DNA of 28,983 nucleotides from a virus. The notes beneath the pieces were generated by a model. The model ran no database searches and was not told the origin of the DNA. It saw only the letters and a program-made list of their open reading frames with translations. A program made the position numbers and the translations under genes. Shown piece by piece: positions 8,482 through 16,668 of the stretch; the first letter of the stretch is position 1, and each line of letters opens with the position of its first letter. The stretch is from positions 1-28,983 of the IMG/VR virus record IMGVR_UViG_3300042886_000356, one strand, 5' to 3'.

Positions 8482-10943
8482 TGCAAACAAAAATATATAT
8501 TGGAACTGACTACGAATTATTAGATTTATATAATGATGAAAATATTAATGTTACTAGTAAATTAAGTGATATTGAAAAATTATCATCAGTGTTTTCAGAT
8601 TATAGTAATAGTTTTACAGTTCCAGCCACCCCCAATAATAATAAAATATTTAAGCACTATTACAACTTTAATCTTGATAATGGTTATAACGCTAATATTA
8701 GGATAAATTCCTACATTGAGGTGGATACATTACCATTTAAGTATGGTGCGATACAACTGGAGGGGGTCACTATTAAGGACTTTCAACCTGATAGTTATAA
8801 GATTACCTTCTTCGGTGGTGTTACACAATTGAGTGATTTATTTGGTCAGGATGTTATTAGTAGATTAGACTATAGTGCTGATACTTTTGGAAACGAAACA
8901 AAAGTATTTACCTCTTTATCACAATTTGATTATGATTATACTGGTCCTAACTTTGCAGATAGTATTAATAACCCTAGCTTCAAGGATGGTAATATCATAA
9001 CCCCCCTGATTGGTTATGCTGATAGAGACTGGAATTATGGAACAGATGATATTTATGATATTTCAACAACAGGTGCTGCCATATTAGATACTGAATTGAG
9101 ACCAGCAATTAGAGTAATGAATTTAATTGAAGGTATTGAGACTAAATATGATATTAGTTTTAGTAGAAACTTCTTCGGAAAGGCAATGTTCAACAATTTA
9201 TTTTTATGGATGAATGCCAATACAGACCAAAATTTGGGTAAAGAAGAGTTAGAACCTAATATTACTACTCCATTTACTGGAACTAATATTGGTTCAACTA
9301 TAGTTATTGATGGTAATTATATGCAAGTAACTAAAAGATTATACACCACAGATGCTGAAGGTAGGTTTTTAGCGATATGGTATTGGGTTATAACACCTGA
9401 TGATAATAGTATTAGTTATGATGCGTTTATCGTAGATGGGGATGGTAATAAGGTTAGAAGTTATTATAACAATAAAGGATATTTACCTATCAATTTAACT
9501 ATTGAAGCTGATTATGGTGTATCAACTGAATTAGCAACCTTCAAGTATAAATTAATATTAGTTCCCCACCAAACAATGACCTTTAATTTGGGTGCAGCGG
9601 TTAAAAATCAACGATTTACTTCAGGAGGGGCATTAATTGTATATGGTCACCTAATATCAAACCCTAATAATATTACTTTAGATGTTAAAATATTGATGGA
9701 GGAAAATATCCCCAATTTAAGAGTATTAGACTTTATTCAAGGTATTATGAAAATGTTTAAGTTAATCATCAGACCATTAAACAATAGAGAATTTTATATT
9801 GATACACTCAATGGATATTATGGTAATGGAAATATTTTAGATATTACACCATATGTTGATAATAAATTAGTAAATATTGATAGACCCCTAATATATAGAA
9901 CATTAAAATTTTTATACCAAAAAACAGATAATGTTACAGGTAAAAACTTTAGAGAAACCAACGACCCTAATAGAGATGAAATTGGATATGGTGATTTAAG
10001 AAGTATATATAATAGTATTGAGAATAGAGACGAATTAAAAATAGAATTACCTTTTGAGAATATGTTATTTGAGAGATTGGTAGTTCAAGAACCTAATTTA
10101 AGTGCAACTACTTTAACTAATATTATTATTGGTCAATCATCATCGTTGAATAATGATGGGACTTTAAGTAAAAATGCTAGCAAACCTATATTGTTCTTTA
10201 ATAATGGAATATCAGTTACCCCTGAATTTCCATTTAAGACCAGATTTGGTGGTGAAGTTAATCCTGATGAAGGTGGTGATTATGGTATTGGGGGAACTGT
10301 AGCGTCAGTTAGTTATCCTTACATTATCGGAAACACTAATGATGGTATGATAGAACAAGTAACTGATACTATTAACTTCGGTGCTGAAATAGACCCTTGG
10401 CATCTTGTTGAGATAAATAATTCATTATACCTAAATTATTGGGAGGATTGGGTTAATACAATTTACTCATTAAGGCAACGAAAATTCACTTATAGTGCAA
10501 TATTACCAAGTAGGTTTATACAAGAGTTATCGTTGAATGATAGAATTATAATTGGTAATAGTAGGTATAAAATTAATGATTATGCTATCAACCTAAATAC
10601 TAGGGAAACTAAATTCACCCTTTTCAACGATATCTTTGAGTATGCAGATACTCCCCCAGTTGTATCAATAACTAATATTGAGGCTAATGCTGGGACTAAA
10701 TTTTATGGTATTAATGTTAATACTGAAGATAGTTGGACTGTAAGTTTATTAGATGAAGGTTATGGAACTAATTGGGTTGAAGTATTAACTCCAAGTGGAA
10801 CAGGTTCATCTGAAGTAGTTATTAGAATATTGGAGAAGGCATCACAGACCCCTCCTGAAGTATATGAACCAAGAGTAATAACAATAAATATTATAGTAGG
10901 TGGTGAATATTATCCTATCACTTTAACACAATATGGTCTTTAA
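8481..10943 (+). CDS. Tail/baseplate protein with C-terminal BACON-like domain
   Basis: This 820-aa protein has an N-terminal region (IDLYNDE-like start, SDIEKLSSVFSDYSNSFTVP) seen in distal tail or hub-like proteins of Bacteroidota phages. The middle is beta-rich, with an aromatic-rich section near residues 620-690. The last 96 residues (725-820) resemble a BACON domain: SWTVSLL, WVEVLTPSGTGSSEVVIRI, RVITINIIVGG and a final ITLTQYG. BACON domains are thought to bind glycans or mucins, so the tail tip may attach to surface sugars. The gene starts on the stop codon of its upstream neighbour. The hub assignment is inferred from position before the tape measure; the domain call rests on its spacing of Trp, Gly and the closing Q-G. 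Confidence 0.6.
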   Translation: MQTKIYIGTDYELLDLYNDENINVTSKLSDIEKLSSVFSDYSNSFTVPATPNNNKIFKHYYNFNLDNGYNANIRINSYIEVDTLPFKYGAIQLEGVTIKDFQPDSYKITFFGGVTQLSDLFGQDVISRLDYSADTFGNETKVFTSLSQFDYDYTGPNFADSINNPSFKDGNIITPLIGYADRDWNYGTDDIYDISTTGAAILDTELRPAIRVMNLIEGIETKYDISFSRNFFGKAMFNNLFLWMNANTDQNLGKEELEPNITTPFTGTNIGSTIVIDGNYMQVTKRLYTTDAEGRFLAIWYWVITPDDNSISYDAFIVDGDGNKVRSYYNNKGYLPINLTIEADYGVSTELATFKYKLILVPHQTMTFNLGAAVKNQRFTSGGALIVYGHLISNPNNITLDVKILMEENIPNLRVLDFIQGIMKMFKLIIRPLNNREFYIDTLNGYYGNGNILDITPYVDNKLVNIDRPLIYRTLKFLYQKTDNVTGKNFRETNDPNRDEIGYGDLRSIYNSIENRDELKIELPFENMLFERLVVQEPNLSATTLTNIIIGQSSSLNNDGTLSKNASKPILFFNNGISVTPEFPFKTRFGGEVNPDEGGDYGIGGTVASVSYPYIIGNTNDGMIEQVTDTINFGAEIDPWHLVEINNSLYLNYWEDWVNTIYSLRQRKFTYSAILPSRFIQELSLNDRIIIGNSRYKINDYAINLNTRETKFTLFNDIFEYADTPPVVSITNIEANAGTKFYGINVNTEDSWTVSLLDEGYGTNWVEVLTPSGTGSSEVVIRILEKASQTPPEVYEPRVITINIIVGGEYYPITLTQYGL

Positions 10944-10946
10944 GAT

Positions 10947-11090
10947 ATGAAAGAAATTATAGAACTATTACAATCGGATACCTGGTTAGTTAATGATGAA
11001 ATCATTGAAATCGCAAAAGGTAAATATGAATACCCCTCCACATTAAAAGGGTGGGGTGAAAAAATAAAAAGAAAAATTAAAATTAAGTAA
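10947..11090 (+). CDS. 47-aa hypothetical protein
   Basis: A short ORF fills the gap between the BACON-domain tail gene and the tape measure. It starts with ATG three bases after the upstream stop and ends with TAA two bases before the tape-measure start, an exact fit that supports it being real. The protein (MKEIIELLQSDTWLVNDEII, then a basic tail KKIKRKIKIK-like) is helical and Lys-rich at the end. No family is recognised. A near copy of the leader element (ATGGTCTTTAA, from 10933) precedes it. Confidence 0.55.
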   Translation: MKEIIELLQSDTWLVNDEIIEIAKGKYEYPSTLKGWGEKIKRKIKIK

Positions 11091-11092
11091 CA

Positions 11093-13459
11093 ATGGCGGA
11101 TATCAATAAAACTATTAATATTAATGTTAATGCTGGAGGTGCTGATAATCAGTTAGATAACTTATCAGATAAATTAGATAAAGTAGGTAGTTCCACCACT
11201 AAAGTAACTCAATCAACTAATCTGCATACAAAAACATTGGATGGCAATAAGAAAAGTATATTAGAGAATGGTGGTGCAATGGGTATATTGGGAGCGGCTA
11301 CAGGTGGTTTAGCAATGGACTTCAAGGATGCTGTTGAAGCGATTGAAATGACTGGGATATCATTAAAAGGATTAAGAGGTGCTATTATCGCAACAGGTAT
11401 TGGTGCGTTAGCAATTCTATTATTGGAACTTATTACTAATTGGGATAAATGGAGTAAAGTTATTGATGGTTCAACTGCTGCGACTGAAAAATTAAACAAA
11501 CAGATAGAAGAAACCAGAATACAATATGAACAAGTCGCTATTGCTAGAGATGCGAGTATTGCTAAAGCTGAAGCTCAAGGTGTAAGTGAAGCTGAACTTC
11601 ATCGTCAGAGAATGGCACAATTTGCCGAAACAAAAGATAAAATTAATGAACAAATTGCGGATAAAGAAGCTTTAATCGCTATAGAAGAAAAATCATTTAA
11701 TACTAATGAAGAACTAGTTGCCACCACTCAAAAAGAAATCGCACAATTAGAAATTGATAGATTAAAAAATAGTGTTGCTGCTAATACAGAATGGCAAAAA
11801 GAACAATTCAGAATACAGGATGAATTAATTAATAATCAAATAAAATCTGATGATGAAAGAGCCGCATCTGAAAAAATAAGATTAGAAAAATCAGTTGCAG
11901 CACAAAAAGCGGCTAACCAAAAAATATTAGATGAAAGAAAACGAATTAATGATGAAGTTAATAAATTAAACGAAACATTATTTACTCAAGGTTATAGTCA
12001 ATTATCCCAAAATCTTAAGTTAAGTAATACTTTATGGTATGATAATCAAAATGCGTTAGCTGTATTTAATAAAACTTTAGCTCAAAAACAATCAGATAAT
12101 GCTAAAGTTTTATTACAAATTGAATTAGATTCTAAAGAAAAAATAGCTGAAGTTAATAAAGATATTAATTCAAGAGAAATTATAAATGAAGATGAAAGAG
12201 CGGCTAGAATTAAGTTAATTATTGATGATGAAAAAAGATTATTAGAGGAAAGAAATGTTGCCTATAGAATAGAAACAGACGCATTAATTAAAAAAAATAA
12301 TATAAATGATAGAATTGCTAATAAATTTTTAGATAATTCAGCAATTATAAGAAGGTTTAATCGTGATTCGTTAGCTCAAGTAGATATTGAATTAGCTAGA
12401 ACAAATGAACAAATTAAAATAGAAGGTAAAATATTAGCGTTAGAACTTGAAAGATTAAACTTAACAACTGAAATGTTTAACTTTGAGAAAGAAAATGGTT
12501 CATTAGGGTTAGATAATTCCAATAAATTTGAGGAAATTAACAAAAGAATTAACGACCAGTATGATAATAGAATAAAACTTATTAACATATTAGCCGATGC
12601 TGAAGAAGAACGACTAGCTGGAGAAAAAGAAAGTTTAGAAAATCAATTAACATATTATAATGATTTATTAATTGCATCCCAAAAACTCGTAGATGAAAAA
12701 AAGAAAGATGTTGAAAGTGGATTATTAAAAAAAACTGATAAAGAATATGTTGATAGTATTCTGAAAAGAAGTGATTTAGAAATTAAAACAAAAGACCTCA
12801 CTCAAAAATTACAGGAAAAAGAATTAGAACAAACTAAAAGTTTTTCAAGTAAAGTTTTACAAATAAATGAAGAAGGTGCAAATAGAGATTTGGCTATATT
12901 CACTAATATTTGGGAAAAGAAACGAATGTTGCGTGATGAAGCATTAGACCGAGAAAAACTATATTATGGTGGGGTTATGAATATTGCAAATGAATCAGCA
13001 AACTTCTTGGACGCATTGATTAGTAATGGGCATATGAAGGATAAAAAGGCTGCTGAGAATGCGTTAGCATTAAGAAAAGTAATTGGGGTCGCAAATGTCG
13101 TTATTACAGGTCAAGAAGAGATTAGAGGTATATGGGCAAACCCCTCACTTACTGCATTACCTGATACAGGAGCAACAGCTAAAGCATTATTAACAGCAGC
13201 CGCAGTAGCAAGAGCTGGTCTATCTATTGCAACTATCTTGGCTCAAAAGTTAAGTGGTGGTGGAAGTGGTTCTGCAAGTGCTGGAAGTGTAGGTCCCCAA
13301 GCTAACTTTAATGTAGTAGGTTCTTCAAGTAATAATCAATTAGCGGCAACTATCGCTGCTCAACAACAACAACCTGTTAAAGCGTATGTAGTTGGTTCTG
13401 ATGTATCTACTCAACAATCATTGGATAGAAATATCATTAATAATGCGACTTTCATTTAA
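11093..13459 (+). CDS. Tape measure protein
   Basis: The 788-aa protein sets tail length in siphoviruses. It has a short N-terminal helical part with Asn/Asp-rich start (INKTININVNAGGADNQ), hydrophobic segments at about residues 61-75 and 96-115 (GAIIATGIGALAILLLELIT), and then some 500 residues of charged coiled coil rich in Glu, Lys, Ala and Leu. A second hydrophobic Ala-rich part lies near 670-715, followed by a Gly/Ser linker and a Gln-rich C-terminus. This is the usual tape-measure layout of Bacteroidota siphophages. No lysozyme or peptidase domain is seen. Its modest length predicts a tail of roughly 110-120 nm by the usual 1.5 angstrom per residue rule. Confidence 0.85.
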   Translation: MADINKTININVNAGGADNQLDNLSDKLDKVGSSTTKVTQSTNLHTKTLDGNKKSILENGGAMGILGAATGGLAMDFKDAVEAIEMTGISLKGLRGAIIATGIGALAILLLELITNWDKWSKVIDGSTAATEKLNKQIEETRIQYEQVAIARDASIAKAEAQGVSEAELHRQRMAQFAETKDKINEQIADKEALIAIEEKSFNTNEELVATTQKEIAQLEIDRLKNSVAANTEWQKEQFRIQDELINNQIKSDDERAASEKIRLEKSVAAQKAANQKILDERKRINDEVNKLNETLFTQGYSQLSQNLKLSNTLWYDNQNALAVFNKTLAQKQSDNAKVLLQIELDSKEKIAEVNKDINSREIINEDERAARIKLIIDDEKRLLEERNVAYRIETDALIKKNNINDRIANKFLDNSAIIRRFNRDSLAQVDIELARTNEQIKIEGKILALELERLNLTTEMFNFEKENGSLGLDNSNKFEEINKRINDQYDNRIKLINILADAEEERLAGEKESLENQLTYYNDLLIASQKLVDEKKKDVESGLLKKTDKEYVDSILKRSDLEIKTKDLTQKLQEKELEQTKSFSSKVLQINEEGANRDLAIFTNIWEKKRMLRDEALDREKLYYGGVMNIANESANFLDALISNGHMKDKKAAENALALRKVIGVANVVITGQEEIRGIWANPSLTALPDTGATAKALLTAAAVARAGLSIATILAQKLSGGGSGSASAGSVGPQANFNVVGSSSNNQLAATIAAQQQQPVKAYVVGSDVSTQQSLDRNIINNATFI

Positions 13460-13485
13460 CAAAATTATAACAAAATAAATAATAA

Positions 13486-13521
13486 ATGTCTTTAAGTTAT
13501 GGATACAATACAAAATTATAA
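13486..13521 (+). promoter_or_regulatory. ATGTCTTTAA leader element / 11-aa upstream ORF
   Basis: The ten bases ATGTCTTTAA occur 13 nt upstream of the ATG at 13499. Read as an ORF it gives MSLSYGYNTKL and a TAA inside the protease gene. As in the copies at 4167 and 16239, the offset to the true start equals 1 modulo 3. The region before it is A-rich and non-coding. Confidence 0.4.
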
Positions 13522-14617
13522 AGTATTAATAGAACCTGATAATCAAGAGGAGGGTGTATATGGAATATCACTAGTAGAAGACCCTGCCGTTCATTATGAA
13601 TTTATTGCATTTAACAAGCAAAAAGAGGTGTTAATGTTATCTACTATCAATGATGAAAAAAGGATTGTTACAGGGGTTGTTTTAGTTCCAAATATGGTAA
13701 TACCGAGGTATAGTGAAAAAACCAAAACAAGTTATAACTTACAATTTGAGGAAGAAACTATATTAAAATTATCCCAAAAGTTCTTTACTGATGGTTATCA
13801 ACTAAATAGTAATATTAATCATAATCCTAATGATGTTATTAATGGTTTAGTGTTCTTTGAGAGTTGGTTAGTTCTTGACCCCCAAAATGATAAGTCAAAA
13901 GCTTTGGGTTTTACTGATTTACCAAAAGGAACTTGGATGGCATCTGCTCATATTAAAAATGATGAGACCTGGGCTAGAGTTAAAAGTGGTGAGGTTAAAG
14001 GTTTTAGTATTGAAGCGTTCTTGGAAATGGAACAGATTGATTTATCAATAAATAAATATAATAAAAACAATAAAAAACAAGAGATGAGTATATTAAACGA
14101 GTTGAAAAGGATTGTCGCAAAATTATCAGGTGAAGAAACAAAATTGGAATCTGAATACGAAGTAGGGCAAAAATTATTATGTGCTGGAGAACCAGCCGAA
14201 TTTGAGGATAATGGTTATTTAATTAAAGTAGATGAAAATTGTTTCATCACTTCTATTGAAGCTGTTCAACCTATAGAGGAAGAACCAGTTGAAGAACTAT
14301 TATCAGAGGAGGTGGTTACTGAAGAACAATTATCTGAAGAAGCTACAGCTGCTGCTGAAGAAATTGCATCTGATGTTGAAGAAATCGCTGTTGAGGTAGA
14401 ACAAGTTGTAGAACAAGTTGATATTGAGGCATTAAACGCATTGGTAGCTGACTTACAAACTCAAATTGAGGTGTTAAAATCTGAAAAAGAAAAATTAACA
14501 ATGTCAAATGAAGAGTTAAAAACTCAACCAATTACTACTAAATTAAAAGCTAATTCAGTGGTAGATAAAAAAGAAACAACACTTGATGTATTATCAAGGA
14601 TAGCAAATACAAAATAA
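13499..14617 (+). CDS. XkdF-like prohead protease fused to scaffold-like domain
   Basis: Residues 1 to about 185 resemble the XkdF-type phage serine protease: SLVEDPAVHYEFIAF, VTGVVLVPNMVIPR, a candidate catalytic His in NINHNP (H108), and KSGEVKGFSIEAF with Ser170. After an Asn/Lys-rich linker (residues 184-194) comes an acidic, helical region, with Glu-rich repeats around 260-300 and a coiled coil at about 305-345, which looks like a scaffolding protein. The gene is directly before the major capsid gene, where protease and scaffold are expected. The protease would trim scaffold and capsid during maturation. An internal ATG at residue 196 could yield the scaffold alone. The catalytic residues are assigned by pattern only. 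Confidence 0.75.
   Translation: MDTIQNYKVLIEPDNQEEGVYGISLVEDPAVHYEFIAFNKQKEVLMLSTINDEKRIVTGVVLVPNMVIPRYSEKTKTSYNLQFEEETILKLSQKFFTDGYQLNSNINHNPNDVINGLVFFESWLVLDPQNDKSKALGFTDLPKGTWMASAHIKNDETWARVKSGEVKGFSIEAFLEMEQIDLSINKYNKNNKKQEMSILNELKRIVAKLSGEETKLESEYEVGQKLLCAGEPAEFEDNGYLIKVDENCFITSIEAVQPIEEEPVEELLSEEVVTEEQLSEEATAAAEEIASDVEEIAVEVEQVVEQVDIEALNALVADLQTQIEVLKSEKEKLTMSNEELKTQPITTKLKANSVVDKKETTLDVLSRIANTK
14084..14617 (+). CDS. Candidate nested scaffold protein (internal in-frame start)
   Basis: In frame with the protease gene, an ATG at 14084 (Met196 of the long product) begins a 177-aa protein, MSILNELKRIVAKLSG onward. The 40 bases before it are A-rich with few other bases and look just like the leaders of separate genes in this phage, while the residues they encode (NKYNKNNKKQ) look like a meaningless linker. 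The arrangement would match phage lambda, where scaffold Nu3 is made from an internal start in protease gene C. This is inference: no ribosome-binding sequence can be scored in this phage. Confidence 0.4.
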   Translation: MSILNELKRIVAKLSGEETKLESEYEVGQKLLCAGEPAEFEDNGYLIKVDENCFITSIEAVQPIEEEPVEELLSEEVVTEEQLSEEATAAAEEIASDVEEIAVEVEQVVEQVDIEALNALVADLQTQIEVLKSEKEKLTMSNEELKTQPITTKLKANSVVDKKETTLDVLSRIANTK

Positions 14618-14649
14618 AATAAAATAAAAAAAAACTAAAAAAAATTATT

Positions 14650-15540
14650 ATGAGCACTTCATTAACTGTTACTTCTAATTACACTGGTGCATTAGCTGGT
14701 GAAATCTTTGTTCAAGCGTTCAAGAAAGCGGATACTATCGCTAAAAACGCTATTACTGTATTACCAAATGTTATTGGTAATGCGTTCTTACCTAAACTTA
14801 CTCATTCAGCTGGTCTTGTGGCTTATGCTTGTGGATGGGACCCTACTGGTGCTGTTACTTACTCTGAAAAAACTTTAGCAACTAAAAAATTCAGTATTCA
14901 ACTTGAATTGTGTAAAGATGAGTTCTTCCAAACTTTTCAAGCAAAAGCTGCTGGTTTTGGACCTGCGGATAATGAAATCCCTGCTGATATTCAGACTGCA
15001 ATCTTACAAGCGTTGGTTGAAAATCAAGCTGCTGTAGTTGATAACGCTATCTGGAATGGTAATGATGGTGCTAACACTGTTAATGGTTTATTCAAGCAAT
15101 TTACAGGTGATACTGCCGTTATTGATGTAACTGGTATAACTATTACTAAATCTAATGTTGTTGATGAAATTGCAAAAGTATATGATGCAATCATCCCTGA
15201 AGTAGAAGGTGACCCAGACTTGGTATTATTGGTATCTAAAAATGTTGCAAAAGCTTACAAACAAAATCAAGCTGAACAAGGTATTAATACTACTGTTGGT
15301 GAAAAAGAACTAAACTATCTAGGATTGAGAATAGAATCAATGTCTGCTTTCCCTAATGATGTTATGGTGTGCTATAGAGTTAAAAATGTTGGTTTTGGAA
15401 CTGCATTATTGGCTGACCATAATGAGGTTAGAATATCTGATGATGAAGCAAGATTGGATGGTAATGTAAGAGCTAAAATGACTTTTACTTTAGGTGCTGG
15501 TTATTCATTCGGTGAAGAAATTATTTATTACAGAAAATAA
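14650..15540 (+). CDS. Major capsid protein (HK97-fold type)
   Basis: The 296-aa protein follows the protease-scaffold gene and has the features of compact capsid proteins of Bacteroidota siphophages: helical N-terminus (GALAGEIFVQAFKKADTIAK), NAFLPKLTHSAGLV, a long helix region (IPADIQTAILQALVENQAAV) and a C-terminal DHNEVRISDDEARLDGNVR followed by a strand ending EEIIYYRK. Codon use is rich in GCT and GGT, as expected for a highly expressed gene. It has a long A-rich leader and is followed 14 bases later by a strong terminator, which would set capsid mRNA apart from the genes downstream. The fold is assigned from context and general pattern rather than from a diagnostic motif. Confidence 0.8.
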   Translation: MSTSLTVTSNYTGALAGEIFVQAFKKADTIAKNAITVLPNVIGNAFLPKLTHSAGLVAYACGWDPTGAVTYSEKTLATKKFSIQLELCKDEFFQTFQAKAAGFGPADNEIPADIQTAILQALVENQAAVVDNAIWNGNDGANTVNGLFKQFTGDTAVIDVTGITITKSNVVDEIAKVYDAIIPEVEGDPDLVLLVSKNVAKAYKQNQAEQGINTTVGEKELNYLGLRIESMSAFPNDVMVCYRVKNVGFGTALLADHNEVRISDDEARLDGNVRAKMTFTLGAGYSFGEEIIYYRK

Positions 15541-15553
15541 TAAATAAAAAAAT

Positions 15554-15577
15554 ACCCCTCCGATAACGAGGGGTTTT
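15554..15577 (+). terminator. Rho-independent terminator after major capsid gene
   Basis: A perfect 7-bp stem, ACCCCTC with GAGGGGT (15554-15560 and 15568-15574), has a 7-nt loop and runs into TTTT. It lies 14 bases after the capsid stop codon. It probably allows partial read-through, since the following genes have no obvious separate promoter. Confidence 0.8.
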
Positions 15578-15609
15578 ATAAAAATAATAAACTAAAAAAA
15601 AAATATACT

Positions 15610-16155
15610 ATGTCTTGTGCAACAACTAAAGGTAGAATCGTGCTACCTTGTAAAAATGCGATTAGCGGACTTAAAAATATCTACATTGTGCCTTTTGATG
15701 CTACTGAACTTGTAACAACTTCTTCAACTGATTCTGGGCATACTGTAACTAATTTAACTGCTATTACTGAATTTTATCAGTATTCATTAAAAAATACTGC
15801 GAATGTATTTGATGAGGATGCTACTTCATCTTCTGATAACGGAACAACTAAATATACTCAAGTATTACAAGCTACCTTGACTAAATTATCTGCGGAAATG
15901 CAATACCAAATTAAAATGTTGGCTACTGGATATTCAAGGATTTTTATTGAGGATAATGGTGGAACAATTTATGCTATGGGATTAGGTCTTGGTGCTGAAT
16001 TTGTGGTTAAGTCTTCTATTGGAGGAACTTTGGATGGGTTTTCAGGTTATAAATTAACTGGAACAGCAAATGAAACTGAACCATTCTATGTATTAAACTC
16101 TGCATCAGTAACTTGGTTAAAAGCCCATATATCTGTTGATAATATTACTGAATAA
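15610..16155 (+). CDS. Major tail (tube) protein candidate
   Basis: The 181-aa protein is bracketed by two terminators, an arrangement used for highly expressed structural genes. It is beta-rich, with KNIYIVPFDATEL near the N-terminus, YQYSLKNTANVFDEDA, a helical LQATLTKLSAEMQYQIKMLA and a C-terminal GYKLTGTANETEPFYVLN. This series matches tail-tube proteins that I remember from Bacteroidota siphophages. A separate tail-tube gene is required by the presence of a tape measure, and no better candidate is visible in the window. Its position next to the capsid rather than in the tail block is unusual. The start is the ATG at 15610 behind an A-rich leader. Confidence 0.55.
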   Translation: MSCATTKGRIVLPCKNAISGLKNIYIVPFDATELVTTSSTDSGHTVTNLTAITEFYQYSLKNTANVFDEDATSSSDNGTTKYTQVLQATLTKLSAEMQYQIKMLATGYSRIFIEDNGGTIYAMGLGLGAEFVVKSSIGGTLDGFSGYKLTGTANETEPFYVLNSASVTWLKAHISVDNITE

Positions 16156-16178
16156 TTAATATTTATATTAAACTAATT

Positions 16179-16207
16179 AACCCCCTCTGAAAAGAAGGGG
16201 TTTTTTT
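16179..16207 (+). terminator. Rho-independent terminator after tail-tube gene
   Basis: AACCCC (16179-16184) pairs with GGGGTT (16197-16202). A C-A mismatch and a further TCT/AGA stem close on a GAAA loop, and a run of seven T follows. It lies 24 bases after the preceding stop codon. Confidence 0.85.
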
Positions 16208-16238
16208 ATGTTATAATATTCAACAAAATATATAAACT

Positions 16239-16280
16239 ATGTCTTTAATAAAAATAAGATATGAAAATCATAAATGTTAA
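16239..16280 (+). promoter_or_regulatory. ATGTCTTTAA leader element / 13-aa upstream ORF
   Basis: ATGTCTTTAATAAAA begins 22 nt upstream of the ATG at 16261, the same spacing as the copy at 4167. As an ORF it reads MSLIKIRYENHKC and stops with TAA inside the next gene. It lies just after a strong terminator, so a promoter role is possible, but no consensus -33 element is seen. Confidence 0.4.
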
Positions 16281-16668
16281 TAATCTTGAAGGAATTAATG
16301 TAACAGCAGATACAACATTAGTTCGTGCAGATACAACACTCTATACAGCCGATAATAGTGGTTCAACAGGAACAACTATCTACTTTGATATTATTCCTCG
16401 TGAATATGTTGATGAGGTTATTGTAGAGTTCTATAATGAGTTAAGTCAGGTATTTTATTCAGGAATATCCCCAACTGTAATAAATGGTGGTTATATGCGA
16501 GTGTTCTTCCCTAATTATGGTTTTGTGGAAGGTAATTCATATGAATTAACAGTATATAAAAATGATGGTGTAACAATCTTATTCAGAAATAAGGCATATA
16601 CAACCACTAATGATGATTTACCTAATTTTAGATATACATTACCTAATAATAATAAAATACAATTCTAA
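16261..16668 (+). CDS. Small Ig-like virion protein, function unknown
   Basis: The 135-aa protein is predicted mostly beta: TTLYTADNSGSTGTTIYFDI, VDEVIVEFYNELSQ, YMRVFFPNYGFVEGNSYEL, TVYKNDGVTILFRNKAYTT. The final pattern (xxxGxxYxLxVYxxxGxxLFRxKAxxT) is one I recall from small proteins in structural regions of Bacteroidota phages, with an Ig-like strand layout. It sits between the tail-tube candidate and the portal and touches the portal start, so a virion role such as neck or decoration is likely, but this is from context only. Confidence 0.55.
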   Translation: MKIINVNNLEGINVTADTTLVRADTTLYTADNSGSTGTTIYFDIIPREYVDEVIVEFYNELSQVFYSGISPTVINGGYMRVFFPNYGFVEGNSYELTVYKNDGVTILFRNKAYTTTNDDLPNFRYTLPNNNKIQF

